Positions 8,040 to 18,730 are shown, counted from the first letter of the stretch. The stretch: 45,600 nucleotides of DNA from Isochrysis galbana (GCA_018136815.1 CM030935.1:5073194-5118793), one strand, 5' to 3'. The notes: generated by a model from the sequence alone, not told the origin. Program-made: numbers and translations.

Positions 8040-11000
8040 TTACCACGCTATCTCCTCGTCAGTGATTACGGAAGATTCACCTCGAGATGGTTGCGGCGTC
8101 GGGGCTGTTTGTGCGCGAGGAGACTTTTCCGTTGACCTATGACAGCTCGAGCATACCCTCTCAGCGTCATGCAAGGACTCCGATGTATTCATTCTGCCTA
8201 AGCTAGGCCTCGAGGCCAATGGCGTCACCAATTGTTGGCGAGACGGTCGCATCGTGGAGGTACCGGTAGTTCGACGTCTCACATCACCGCAGAGCCTCAG
8301 CCAAGTCACAAGCGGAGCGAGGCAGCGACGGTCGACGACGTCAAAGAAGCCTCGTACGGCTTCATTGGTAGCAAGGTGCTTCCGTCGCGACACCTCGCTT
8401 TCTGTAGCGGTTTGAGTTCCGCCAGATAATTTTCTACCAGAGGTCACAAGGGAAGCGTAAGACATTGGGGTGATATGGGTTGCTAGAGCTATCGATGCCG
8501 GAATCGATTCGACGCCGCCGGGATTGCGGTGATTAGATATAGTAGCAGCATCTCCTGAAGAGGCATATTGGACGACTGATACGGGATCCACCTCGTTGGG
8601 CCCCCTCTGACCACGCTCAACTCCAACTTTCTCAGGAGCTTTGCGTGTCTGGATTATGCTCATCGCACTCAGTGTGAACTCCTCGAGAGCTTGCGCTATG
8701 TGTTCAGCTGCTGCTTTGTGCTGTCCGCCATCCTCGAGAAATGCGGCACGTTTGAACGACTTGCTGATTAAGCGCAAAGCCGCGTTGAGAGGCTCGTAGG
8801 GACAGCCGCCAAATGCAGCAGCAGTCACCGGTGCAGGCGCCACAGTCGCGGCGTTTACCGTTTCATCTCCAATTCTACCACATCCTAGCGACGCCGTAAG
8901 TGATGCCCGAGTCGCATAATCAGGCACGGCAGGGGCTTTTGCCCGCATGGCCGCCTGCGAGGCAGCGACAACCGATCGCCGGGCACATGCGCTTGCGATT
9001 GCCTGAGCAACTTGTCTGCGAGCATCATCGACTTGCCCGTCAAGTTGTACCGCCTTCGTCAACGTGGTGCTAGCGTGGTGAGGCGGCAACGCCGATGCAG
9101 GCACGAACGGCTCCAACTGCGGCACCCGGCTTGTCGAAGCAGCGACATTCATGGCCGACTGCTTCTCCACCTCAGCAGCGCCCATCTCGGCGGCGAAATC
9201 GACAATAACACAATTCTTTTGGAGCAACATCGCGGGCGGATCGAGCAATCTACTAGTTGCCTCCCCAAAGCTAGATGCGAGGCTCAACCGAGCGCCTTCT
9301 CGATCTCGACTTGTAAGAATTGGTGATATGGTCTCCATTTCGGTGGATTCCGGAGAATTGTCTGGAGGGCGAGTCGCGTGTGGCGCACCAGCATGAGTCT
9401 CTGCTACGTTTGCGTGCGTTACCGAGGCGGTTGCGCATAAGGCATGGCGCATCCCCCCGTCTACGAGCGTATCTCCCCCACAAGCCAAGGGCGTAGAGGA
9501 GCCATGCCGTCCTATTGCGACGTCATGCAACTCATTAGGTGAGGGGCCCAACGGCGCAGACTCTCTGCACGACTGAGCAATTGCGCTTCGTAGCGCGTCC
9601 GCGTGACACTTGCCACTCGTCGTGGCTGGTGGGCAGGCGACATGCTGTGCAGCCGACTTGGGAGCACCGGCCTTGGCGACAGCACCTATATTAGATGCCT
9701 CCATCAGAGACATTGGCAGATTGACTGACGCAAACGAAGACTGGCTGAGGCCACGACTCACCGGTGCGTGCTCCCAAGACTTGCAGCTAGGACGGCAGAG
9801 ATTGCAACTAGCCCAACCGCCCGCGCTACCCGTCTCGCCGTCCCCAAGCGGCACGTGCAACGCAGCAGCAGGAGCCTTGACTGGAGACGAGCCGAAAGCA
9901 ACGGAACCGTCGAGTACAATGGCAGCAGGAGAGGCGCCGGGCAGGGCATTGGATGCACCATCTAGGACGCCACCATCTCCGGCGAGGGACGAATTTTTGC
10001 CGGCTGGTCTCTGCAATGTGTCTTGACGGTCGCTTGCATCTTCCTCTTCTGACGTCGAGCCGTCGTCGCGCTTTGTCTCTGGAATGGTGCCCAGCTGAGG
10101 TGAAGTGCGCGGACTTGATCCGCCAATCGAATGCTGCCGATTGGGTAGCAACAACGGTGAGAGCTGCCGGGTAGGCAGCAGCGGCGATAGCTGATGCTTT
10201 TGGCCGTAAGGAGAGAAGCCCGAGGGAAGCCGTGTGCTAAGCGGGGAGTTCATAGGTGAGGCAGCATGGCTCGAGCCCCGCGAGGTGGCAGTAGAAGACC
10301 CGAGTGAGACGGCGCCCGAAGAGCCTCCTGGAAAAGCTGCAGTCTGCGAGGTGTGGAGCGGGACGTAGGGCGGCGTGCGCTCCCAGACTTGGGTGGCAGG
10401 CGGCAAGCCGCTAGCCGCCCCACGCCCTTCCTCCCATGTCAAACGCACACTCAGACCGGCGACACCTCGAGAAAGTCGAGCAGAGTCAGGCCATGCAAGC
10501 ATGACGCGTGGGCCGCCGGTAGTTTCGAGCGCCACTGCGGCAGAGAGAAGCGTCCACTCGGCTGGCAGAGGCGACCGGTACGAGGCAGTGGGCGGCGGCG
10601 GTGAGGAAGAGATCGGCTTAAATGTTTTCGGGACCAATGGTGGAAGTGCAAGAGGCAGACCCGCAGTGTAGCAGGCGATGGATGAGGAGGACGCACAAGA
10701 ATGGATGGAATCGCTGGCCGCGAGATCAGGATAGGATACACAGATAGGAGGGCATTCATCTGGGGCAGCCGAATCACAGGCACTGCCTACAGTGGGCGCA
10801 GAGAGGCCTGCGTGCGAGAGCTGTGCGGCGGCATGCTCGACGTTGTCGCGCAGGACGGAGCTACCCAGACTCTCAGCCTCGGCGACAGAGCCGGCTGCAC
10901 CCGAGACTGGCTGCCAAGGATGACGGCCCCGATCGACCTCGCTCACGGCCGCTTCCACAATACAGGCCATGGAGGCTCCGGAACTGGAGTCCATTGATGT

Positions 11001-13067
11001 GGAGGCGGAGACATCGGCGGAATGCCCTGACTCTCCTCCCCCACTACCACAGCTGTCTGAACTTGCGGACATCACAAATCTGACGCCTGATTGCAATTGT
11101 GAATCGGAGGCCGCCGCGCCTGGTGCGCTTGCGTACACAAGTGGACTTACATGTGGCCCCGGCGTTGAATCGCAGCCACAACGCACACTGGAGCTCGCTG
11201 AGTTTGGTTCGGACCTCAACACAGCGCCGACGCCGATGTCGACGTGGCCACGTAAGCATCCAGCCATGGAGCTGCGAACCCAGCTTGTGCTACCATCCCC
11301 AACTGCATCAGTGCACTGGGCGCCGTCACCACTGACATTGCAAGTGGGTGTGGCCAACTCCAAGGCCTCACATCCATCTTGCGAGGCGGCATAGCAAACC
11401 GTACCCATCTCTGCATGTTGGCTCAACCTTTGCGTGAGCGGGACGCCCCCCACCTTCATGATGCTTATGTTCGGTGGTGTGCTGCTGGCAGGGGGCGCAT
11501 CGTAAGAGGTCCTACTAAGGGGCAATTGCCGGTCGTCTGGATGTCTGCCCAGGGGCCCTAGATTCTCTTTTCGAGCGACGACAGGACCCGACCGTGGCGA
11601 GGCGCATTCAAGTTCCGGTGGCGACCTGGGACGTGAAATGGCCGGAGTCTCTTCGGGAGCGGCTCGAAGCGCTGACGTTGTGCACGACATAAGCGTCGGG
11701 TCGTCAGAGACCGACGGCTCCAAATGAAAAAGGCAGCTATTGCTGCCTACGCTTCCCGCGCTGCCGAATGTCGCGGCCGGACGCATCAGGGCTCCATGCA
11801 AGAGGTGGGCTCGTGGGCTGCTTTCAGAAGATGTGGCCGGACCGGCAAGGCGCACACCCGACAGAGACAGGAGCGGCGCCTCATCCCTGTACGCATCACG
11901 GCACAACGGGCTACTGCCAGCACTACTAGCAGTTGCTGCAGCCGCGACGGCCCTCCAATCTATTGCCGAAAGGTCAAGCCCGGAGATAAGATCATTAGAT
12001 TCGGAAAAGTTCTCGCCGTCTTTCGTGTGAGGAGCACTGAGGCGAGCGACGACGTCACCCTCGTCGATGGCGGCGACCGTGGTCATGGTGACATCCGACG
12101 CCCTGTACAACTCTGACGCGGCACCGTGATGCGCACAGGATACTACATCGGAACATGAGCTGGCCGGCCCCAGCGCTCCACGGAAGTCGAGCTGCCTAGG
12201 AGCAATGTCAGGCTTGCACGACTCTTTTGGCGTATATGCCGCATCTTTCTGGCTCTCCACGTCATCGTCTCCCTCTGCAGGATGCAGGCGCTCCTCTTCG
12301 CATGCCAAGCTGCTTCCCTCTATAACAGCGGCCAGGGCATCCTCGAATGCCTGAGCGGCAGTCTGAGGATGAGCGGCAGGGTGAGGACCGTGCCTCCTTG
12401 CGCCATGATGCGAAGAGTGTGGGGAGCTCCTAGATGGTGATGCGAAGGTGCCCGTGGAACCTTCATCGATGGAGTTGGGGTGAAATGTGAGATCGAGGCG
12501 GAAGGATTGAACGCACGCTCAGTTTCAGGGGTGCACCAGTCATGGGCCGCAAGCGCACCTGAAAATGGAGAGTAGGACGGGCCAGAGTAGGATGAGAAGA
12601 CTGCCTTAGCCTCGCGGATGGCGGAGACGAGTAGCTCGTACCACAAGCGGGCCTCCTCTGCGCTGCGGGCACGCAGCGGCAGCGTGAGCCCAGACTCCTC
12701 GTCCGTCACATGCAGCTCGGCTGAGGGCTGCCCATGCGACTCGTCCGCCTGCAAGTAAGGAGCAGAGGCAAAAGGATCCTCAGCGGCGGCAGTGGCTTCA
12801 CCTCCCGGCAGCAGTGGCACTCTGGGCGGCTACGCGGTAGCAAGGCGTGCATCTCACGATGGGTATAGCTTTGGCTGCGCATAGGTTGAGGCTCCCCTTG
12901 GCGCGCTCTCCCGGCGCGTCTCTCCATCGTAGAGAGGAGGGAGTAAGCTCGATCCACCGGCGGCGCCAGCCAGAGAGCGGCAGCGCACGGCGCAGAGGGT
13001 GAAGGGGCCGCTTGCTCAGCCAATCGGCACGCAGCACGCGCTCGAGAGGCTCGTACGACTCGATCAT
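8040..13067 (-). CDS. Large PH-domain protein with long Ser/Ala-rich region
   Basis: Three collinear minus-strand frames read as one gene: 13067-12800, 12820-12320 and 12308-8040. From ATG at 13067 the protein begins MIESYEPLERVLRADWLSKR, followed by GWRRRWIELTPSSLRW and GSLNL, the front half of a PH domain. The next frame supplies its end (SAELHVTDEESGLTLPLRAR, then EEARLWYELLVSAI), including the conserved C-terminal helix Trp. The third frame is an uninterrupted 1,422 codons, mostly low-complexity Ser/Ala/Pro. It has helical patches near residue 1170 (LNAALRLISKSFKRAAFLED) and near its C-terminus (FFDVVDRRCLAPLVTWLRL). The frame changes near 12820-12870 and 12345-12480 need introns or sequencing indels; candidate GT-AG pairs exist but none is decisive. 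Probably a phosphoinositide-binding peripheral membrane or adaptor protein. The family beyond PH is unknown. Confidence 0.72.
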
Positions 13068-13089
13068 CGCCGCTCGTTGGAGGCGGCGC

Positions 13090-13480
13090 CAGCTGTGCGG
13101 AAGGGGAAGTGGGGGGAGGGGGAAGGGGAGAGGGGGGAAGCAGGAGAGGGAGAAGTGGGGGGCGGGGGGGGGGGAGGAGAGAGAGAGAGGAGTGGCGGGG
13201 TGAAGTGATGGGAGAGGGACATTAAAAAAGAACTTTTGAGGGGAGGGGGAAGGTTGGCCCCTCTCTCCTCTCCGAAGGTGTGGTGGTGTGTGGACGGGGG
13301 AGAGAGAGGGCGGGGGGGAGGGGAGGAGGGGAGGGGGGGGGGGGGGAACAAGCAAGGCCTGCGCAGGCGAGAGGGAGGCGAGGGAGACGAGATGGCCGAG
13401 GCCGAAGCAGAGAAGAACGGAGAGAGAGAGGACGGAGAGAGCGCGCGAGATGGGAGAGGGTTGGCTTTCACTGTGAAAGG
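13090..13480. repeat. Purine-rich (GA/GGGA) low-complexity block
   Basis: Nearly uninterrupted G/A on the plus strand, with poly-G runs near 13160 and 13340. It sits directly upstream of the PH-domain gene start. The translations (Gly/Arg/Glu or Pro/Ser tracts) are artefacts of composition. Confidence 0.75.
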
Positions 13481-14096
13481 CGGTGGTTGTCTCTCATCAC
13501 GCTGCCCACCACCCGGGACGAACTCTCCCTCCTGGGGTTCAACTCCGTGGACGACAGCTCTACTCAGTAGGAGTCTTTATTTTCTATCGAGCTCAAGATT
13601 TCTAGATTTTCGTCTTGTTTGTGTGGCCTGTCTGTTGTTCCGCCTACCGCCCGTTTACGTTTACTGCAGGGATTCACAGTAAGCAGAAAGTAACGCCCGT
13701 TCACACCTCGCGGTCATCGGGATTCTTCTCTACGGCTTTTGCTCCGTCGCGAACGGCCGCGCCGCAAATGGGGGCTGACCCATCCTAGCAGCTGGGAGCT
13801 GGGAAACACAGCCGGGGCTTCTCCAAACACAGGCAACACAGTTTGTGCTTGGGTTTCGTAGAAACACAGCCAAACACAGTCCCAAACACAGCGGGACAGC
13901 GGGGGGTCTCTACCTCTATAACTCACAACTATCTCTTCTAAGTATAGTGTATAGTGCTTTATATTGTATAATATATGCCTATATGCCCCGCGCCCCGCGC
14001 GCGGCTCCGCTGCTCCGCTCCCCGCTCCCCTCGCGCGCGGCCCCGCGCTACGCTCCCTTGTGACCGTGCGCGACCCCCCCCCCCCTCTCTCCTCCC
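13481..14096. other. Intergenic
   Basis: No gene recognised. Includes a local cluster of CAAACACAG-like words (13805-13890), an AT-rich TATAGTGTATAGTGC patch near 13940 and a C-run near 14073. The right edge is the 3' end of the LRR gene. Confidence 0.45.
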
Positions 14097-15659
14097 TCAC
14101 TCATCCCCATGTTCAACCCCAACGTCGACCCCTCCGCCCTCCGCCGCCCTCACGCCCTCCTCCGCCCTCGACCCGTCCGCCGCCCTCGCCCCCTCCTCCG
14201 CCCTCGACCCCTCCTCCGCCCTCCAACCCTCCGCCGCCGCCTCCTCCTCCGTCACCGCTTTCTCCACCTTCGTCGTACCTCCTGCGGGCGCGCGGCTGCT
14301 GGCAGCGACGCCGAGCAGCTTGACGGCGAGTGGGCTGCGCCTCGCAGCGTCGACACGTACGCGCACACGTCGCGGTCGAACAGCCAGCAGTTCGAGAGGA
14401 TCAGCCGCTCCAGCCGCTGCAACCCCTCCAGGTGCCGCAAGAAACCGCGCAACAGCGTGCCCGACAGGTCCAAGTGCAACAGCGTCGAGGGAAGCCGCGT
14501 GCCACGCAGAAACTCGATCCCCACCGGGATGTCGTGCGACAGCGTCAGGCAACGCACCGGCGCGCGCGCCGCACGCAGGCACGTCACCGTGCACCCGCAC
14601 CCGACCGCCTGCACCACCTCCAGCCGCGAACCACTCGTCGTCATCGCACCCCGCAGCGCCTCCTCGAACGTGCTCCTCGTCGCGAACACGCGGCGCAGCC
14701 CAGGCGGCAAGCACAGCGGCGCGCAGTCGCACACCACCAGCGTGTCCACTCCCGGCGCCTCCAACTCCAACCACCGGCCTCCTCCTCCTCGGACGCCCCT
14801 CAGCATCTCCACCTCGAGCAGACGCACGCCGCGGGCTCGGCTACGGTCTTCGCGGACTCCTCCTCCTCGAGCTCAATGGCCTCTTCCTCCAGCTGCGTGG
14901 CCACCTCCAAAACCTCTTGGGCGGGTGCGTCGGACGTCTTCTCTTCATTCTCCTCCGTCTTATCCTCACCTTCCTGGTTTCAACGCCGTTTGCTGCAAAG
15001 CAAAAGGCAAGCGATTCCCCACGAGACTCCAGGACGCATTTCGCCCCAGTCACCATCACTCCATCCGCAAGCGTGTGAATGAGCTTCAGCATGCGTGCGA
15101 GCATGACTTGAGCGATCGCAGTGTCGTCATAACTCGCCAAAGAGGTGCGATTCACAAGATGGATGTCAATTGTGTAGAGCTCCCGATTCCCCGCTCGCTG
15201 GAGGCTCTCGGCCGCGCTCTTGGTTGGCGCAGACCACGCGCGTGCAAAGTCGTACTTCCAGTCTCCCAAGACGAGCTGCCGGGGGTGCTGGATGCAAAAG
15301 GCCGCGATGGTGACGACCTCCTCCAACTCATGGGTGCTTACCGGATCGTCGCACGTCAAGGACACCTTGAATGCGAGGCCCCCGGGGCTGTCGGTGAAGA
15401 AGACGACTTCCCGAAAGGTCCTCTGCACACTGCGTTCGATGCTGAGAATGTGCGTATCATCAAAGGTGGTTCGCGTGCGGACTCGTTCCGTGCCTGGTCG
15501 CCGCCAGAAGGCGTCGTGGCGGCTCACGAGGACGGGTGCGTTGCCAAAGACTTGGAGGCAAAGCCCGGCGTACCGCGCACCCACCGCGCCGTACAATGCC
15601 CCGATGGTCAGCAGAACCCCCGCCCACGCAGCCTCACGCGCAAGCACATCCCGACGCAT
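14097..15659 (-). CDS. Membrane-anchored LRR protein with acidic tail (frame-broken model)
   Basis: Three overlapping minus-strand frames look like one protein. Frame 1 (15659 to about 14990) has an N-terminal hydrophobic segment (AGVLLTIGALYGAVGARYAG) and a soluble region with no family I know. Next comes a Glu-rich linker in a second frame near 14990-14850 (VLEVATQLEEEAIELEEEES). Frame 3 (14827 to about 14290) carries leucine-rich repeats (RCLTLSHDIP, LLHLDLSGTLLRGFLRHLEG, LERLILSNC). The last part, in another frame to 14097, is a repetitive acidic tail (SRAEEG units). Each frame change needs an intron or indel that I could not place. The start lies 84 bases from the divergent ORF at 15744. 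Likely function: protein-protein interaction at a membrane. Confidence 0.55.
14110..14235. repeat. Degenerate minisatellite inside LRR gene tail
   Basis: Tandem variants of CCCTCCTCCGCCCTCGA and CCGCCGCCCTC. On the minus strand they encode the SRAEEG-like acidic repeat of the LRR protein's C-terminus, so length variation here would change tail length by whole repeat units. Confidence 0.6.
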
Positions 15660-15743
15660 GACTGTCCAGGACGCGCGCCGCCAATCCGAAATCTAATGTA
15701 CGATGCCTAGCAAGTATTTTCTGCCTCGTATTAATAAAGGACA

Positions 15744-16022
15744 ATGAAACTCAGCTGGGACAAGGATACTTGGGAAATGGTCGGATTGGGCGTTGGAATC
15801 TTCCTCATCGTCACAGTTGCGGTGCTCTTCCTGGTTGGCGTCATCATCCTCGGTATCGAGGTATACAAGCAAATGAAAAACAGTTCAAACAAGCAGGAGA
15901 AGAAGTACGACTTCAAGTGGACCCCGCGCATGACCATCGGGGCGGCATTGATGGCACCTGCGGTCATTGCGTTGATCATTGCGTTTGTAATCGCAGCGCC
16001 CGCCTCTATGATGTATGTTTAA
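15744..16022 (+). CDS. Small protein with two membrane segments
   Basis: ATG at 15744 follows an AT-rich leader (TATTAATAAAGGACA) and opens a 92-codon frame. Two strong hydrophobic helices are seen: residues about 12-38 (GVGIFLIVTVAVLFLVGVII) and about 65-90 (GAALMAPAVIALIIAFVIAA). They are joined by a Lys/Asn-rich polar loop (QMKNSSNKQEKKYDFK). No family recognised. It is intronless and is the first of three consecutive plus-strand ORFs with short gaps. The 84-base space to the divergent LRR gene could hold a shared promoter. Composition and hydropathy argue for a real protein. Confidence 0.6.
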   Translation: MKLSWDKDTWEMVGLGVGIFLIVTVAVLFLVGVIILGIEVYKQMKNSSNKQEKKYDFKWTPRMTIGAALMAPAVIALIIAFVIAAPASMMYV

Positions 16023-16138
16023 ATGCCTAAGAACCAGCGCGGGGGTGCATCGCATACGCGCAGCTCTGGATGGCGCACGCCGCATCGCTCAAATTCACGT
16101 CCGCTACCAAGCACCACGCGCGCCCAAAACAACGCGCC

Positions 16139-16534
16139 ATGCCGCTCATATACACGCTCCTTCTCGCCACACTCGCTCCGCCTCCCCACTTCCTGTTTGG
16201 AACCTTCTACGGCGAGCAGGCCCTACAGCTCGCCGCCCGGTGGGGAAGCCGCACCGAGCTTTCCCCTGCGCACCTCCAGCGCCTCGTGCGGGCCAAAACC
16301 ACCCTCGCCAACTCGGGCAACTTTGTCATCCTAGCAGCTCAGGCAGAACACAACAACAAGGCGATCCCATCGCTCCTCGTCTTTCAACCAGCCAGCGAAG
16401 AACAACACGTCCTCAAAGTTTGCCTTTGGGACCAAAGGCTCTCCGTCTCACAGCGCGGGGGGTGCATTGCCCAAGCGCAGCTGTGGTATGCGTGCGTCTT
16501 CAACTCCACGTTCGTCCTGCCAACGGAAGTGTAA
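16139..16534 (+). CDS. Hypothetical protein with signal-like N-terminus
   Basis: The frame is open from ATG 16070, but the Met at 16139 gives a plausible signal or anchor segment (MPLIYTLLLATLAPPPHFLF), so I prefer it (131 residues). The rest is a compact-looking domain (LAARWGSRTELSPAHLQRLV, GNFVILAAQAEHNNKAIPSL, then VLKVCLWDQRLS) with no family I know. Two late cysteines could be disulphide-bonded if exported. It lies between the two-TM ORF and the crystallin-like ORF on the same strand, ending 37 bases before the next start. Confidence 0.5.
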   Translation: MPLIYTLLLATLAPPPHFLFGTFYGEQALQLAARWGSRTELSPAHLQRLVRAKTTLANSGNFVILAAQAEHNNKAIPSLLVFQPASEEQHVLKVCLWDQRLSVSQRGGCIAQAQLWYACVFNSTFVLPTEV

Positions 16535-16571
16535 CACGTTGGCCAATCTTTTCTAACGGGTTAACCAAACC

Positions 16572-16934
16572 ATGGGCAACTCCGCCGGGCGAATCGACAA
16601 TCACGGCTTCGGAATCGGCAACTATGACGTCGACAAACAAGACCCCAAGAGTGCACAAGTTATGGCGGGGTGCAAAATGACCATCTTCTCCGAGCCGGGC
16701 TTCAAAGGCAAACACACAACCATCAACGGCCCGTCGATGCTCAGCTCAGAAGACGTGCGCTGGGAGGACGTCGATCTACAGGCGATCGGGTGGACTCAGC
16801 CAGTGCGCTCCTTAAAAGTCGAGTGCCATCCGGACTCGGCAGCGGCAAAACGAAAAGGTCGCCCCCCTTCCGAGGGATATGTGTGGCTTGTGCTTTGTGG
16901 TGGCCCTCTCTCAAGGTGGTGGTTGTTGTGGTAG
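16572..16934 (+). CDS. Beta/gamma-crystallin-like domain protein
   Basis: ATG at 16572 follows an AT-rich gap. Residues about 36-88 show a beta/gamma-crystallin-type Greek-key pattern: CKMTIFSEPGFKGKHTTING (the F/Y-x-x-x-F/Y-x-G element), a spacer, then VRWEDVDLQAIGW and PVRSLKVE. Such domains occur in eukaryotes, bacteria and large DNA viruses, often Ca-binding or structural. Only one full motif is visible, where two per domain are usual. From about residue 95 the frame runs into Trp/Leu-rich low-complexity sequence that overlaps the opposite-strand MER-type ORF. The natural C-terminus may therefore have been replaced by repeat DNA from about position 16855 onward. Confidence 0.5.
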   Translation: MGNSAGRIDNHGFGIGNYDVDKQDPKSAQVMAGCKMTIFSEPGFKGKHTTINGPSMLSSEDVRWEDVDLQAIGWTQPVRSLKVECHPDSAAAKRKGRPPSEGYVWLVLCGGPLSRWWLLW

Positions 16935-17476
16935 GCCTCCTGGGCCTGTGCCGCTTGCGTCAATCGCGCGCCTGGGGCGCGCTCGTCTGCTTGGCCTTCG
17001 GCGGCGCTGGAGAGTACCCCTCCTGTGTTGCCTCTCCTTTTGCTCTTGTGCCCCTTGCTGGGGGGCCTAGTCTGCTCTTTGTCCAGCTTCTTGTTTTGAT
17101 GCGGCATTCCCCCATGGGGGTTCTGCTGCAGATGGTGCCGGGCCGGCCCCTCGCGCCGGAGCGCGAGGGCGGTACCGCGGCTGTGTAGGGTCCCGGCCCG
17201 GAGGCCTTCCCTTTGGAAGCGTCCCACTGGTGTGGTGTGTCTGGTGTGGCTGTGTGTTGTGTAGGGGGTGTGCTGCATGCTGGCTGCTGCCAGCATGGCG
17301 GCCTTGTTCGTGGCGTTCGCGGTGGTTCGCGGGCGTGGCAGGCCGGCTCCTGTGCCCACCTGGCTGGGAAGGTCGTCCTGACGCGGTCGCTTCGGCGACA
17401 GCGGCGTGTCACTCAAGCCTTCGTCCATCTCGGCGAGGGCAGCGGCAGCGAGGGAGGGCGGCGGCGCGCGCTCCAT
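16796..17476 (-). CDS. Low-complexity ORF, possibly repeat-borne
   Basis: A 226-codon frame starting MERAPPPSLAAAALAEMDEG with a basic, Thr/His/Ser-rich body and no domain I recognise. It overlaps the tail of the crystallin-like ORF. Its ATG is 4 bases from a perfect palindrome (17481-17498), and the ORF in repeat C at 25864 also starts MERA close to a palindrome. That could mean related elements or chance; nucleotide identity beyond the start is not obvious. Coding status is uncertain. Confidence 0.25.
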   Translation of the reverse strand: MERAPPPSLAAAALAEMDEGLSDTPLSPKRPRQDDLPSQVGTGAGLPRPRTTANATNKAAMLAAASMQHTPYTTHSHTRHTTPVGRFQREGLRAGTLHSRGTALALRREGPARHHLQQNPHGGMPHQNKKLDKEQTRPPSKGHKSKRRGNTGGVLSSAAEGQADERAPGARLTQAAQAQEAYHNNHHLERGPPQSTSHTYPSEGGRPFRFAAAESGWHSTFKERTG

Positions 17477-17480
17477 GACC

Positions 17481-17498
17481 CTATCAGTTTACTGATAG
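17481..17498. repeat. Perfect palindrome, 8-base arms
   Basis: CTATCAGT TT ACTGATAG sits just upstream of the minus-strand ATG at 17476. It could be a cruciform or a dimeric protein-binding site. No second copy was seen in the window. Confidence 0.7.
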
Positions 17499-17499
17499 T

Positions 17500-18052
17500 T
17501 GGACGATCTGACACACAAAAAGGTAATACTCACGCCTGTTTACGGTATGTTTTCAAGCCGACACCTCGAGCGACATGCGAATGGGTTAAAAAAAAGGGAA
17601 CCTCAAGTTGCACCCTCTTCTTGTAGTCGTACACGGACTAACTTCAACGACTACCAACTATGAATACAACTATATTAAGATTAATCACAACGACCATTGA
17701 TTACGCACTAATGACTGCTGATACTGCTGCCGCCTCGGGCACCTGTCACAGGACCGGGACTCTTCTAGCACTCCTTCCTCCATCATCATCATATCCATGT
17801 CCAGATCTTGATTTTGACCCACAACAATGTACGCTGTGGTGTGGAGGAGTGCAAATAGAGTGTGGTGTGTGAGTGCAAAGATGGGGCGCGCTAAAGTATA
17901 GCATGCATCCAAAACACCCCTGCCCCTATCCGCAACAAACACCAGACTATAAAGATGCGCACGTAGTGCACATAAACGTTAGACGCCACAAGAAGATAGA
18001 TCTGCAACATATCATGCACATCTCTAGTCTCTAGCCGCGCCAATGCTCCTCT
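17500..18052. other. Intergenic
   Basis: AT-richer stretch with A-run (17586-17594) and short direct repeats (ACTA-type words at 17636-17700). No gene, RNA or element recognised. Confidence 0.4.
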
Positions 18053-18517
18053 TCATTGTGTGACGCGTAAGATGTTGCATCGAGGGGTGACTTTGCCCTC
18101 CCAGGCATGATTCAGGCGCGCACAACATGCGTTGCTTGCGTTGACCGCTATGTGGCCGAGGGCTTCACTAACTGATTTGCTTTCACGGAGTACCTGCACA
18201 TGTGGCATGGCGGACGGTGGGCAACAGCGGGACAGAAACACGTCATCGAAAGAGAGCTGGGCCGCGTGACATCGCCATATTCCTGAACGAGCGTGTGCAG
18301 GTGTATGGCTCTCCTGTGGATCGATGGGAGTCCTGAGCATCATTTCTTTGACTACTGAGAACTCTTTGCTGCACGTCTCGCTCAACTGGACTCCTCTGAG
18401 TACGAACTTTTCCACCACAAAGGTTGCGTTTCGCTTCTCATCCGAGAGATGCACCACCTCTGCCCCAGCGAGCTCGAGCTCACCGCATTCGTACGAGACA
18501 GACGAGGCCGCGCTCAT
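18053..18517 (-). CDS. Hypothetical protein
   Basis: 154-codon frame starting MSAASSVSYECGELELAGAE. The N-terminal half looks like an alternating beta-strand domain (EVVHLSDEKRNATFVVEKFV, VQLSETCSKEFSVV). The C-terminal half is less protein-like, and an unrecognised intron is possible. No family assigned. The frame is isolated from its neighbours. Confidence 0.35.
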   Translation of the reverse strand: MSAASSVSYECGELELAGAEVVHLSDEKRNATFVVEKFVLRGVQLSETCSKEFSVVKEMMLRTPIDPQESHTPAHARSGIWRCHAAQLSFDDVFLSRCCPPSAMPHVQVLRESKSVSEALGHIAVNASNACCARLNHAWEGKVTPRCNILRVTQ

Positions 18518-18654
18518 CGTCTGCCTGGCGAACGAACTGGCGCGGCAATGCCACAGTCACGACGGAGTGGCCGACGGGAGAGAGGCCGACTCGCGCAATG
18601 CTAATGTTAAAAATCAAATATAAAAGATATTGAATCAACGACGTACTTTAGTTG

Positions 18655-18730
18655 CTGTAGAGTAGACTACTCTAGAGTAGAGAGTAGAGTAGACAAGTAG
18701 ACAACCATTGGAGTAGGAGTAGGAGTACGC
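18655..18730. repeat. Short tandem repeats (AGAGTAG / GGAGTA)
   Basis: Several tandem variants of AGAGTAG followed by three GGAGTA units. It also contains a small inverted pair (CTACTCTAGAGTAG). It lies in the gap between the hypothetical 18.0-kb ORF and the VanZ/YfiM-like gene. Confidence 0.7.

Noticed and set aside
9610..12116. Several 60-140 residue plus-strand ORFs
   Set aside because: Antisense shadows of the 1,422-codon frame of the PH-domain gene; no independent features.
12800..12870. A definite 36-base intron (GTGAGA..GCCCAG) in the PH domain
   Set aside because: Its length is a multiple of three, so it does not repair the frame; a 28-base alternative would, but it is implausibly short without transcript support.
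13064..13682. Overlapping ORFs on both strands in the purine-rich block
   Set aside because: Gly/Glu/Arg or Pro/Ser low complexity only, with no domain and no conserved start.
16572..16590. N-myristoylation signal at the start of the crystallin-like protein (MGNSAG)
   Set aside because: Gly2 is present but residue 6 is Gly rather than the usual Ser/Thr, so the signal is too weak to claim.
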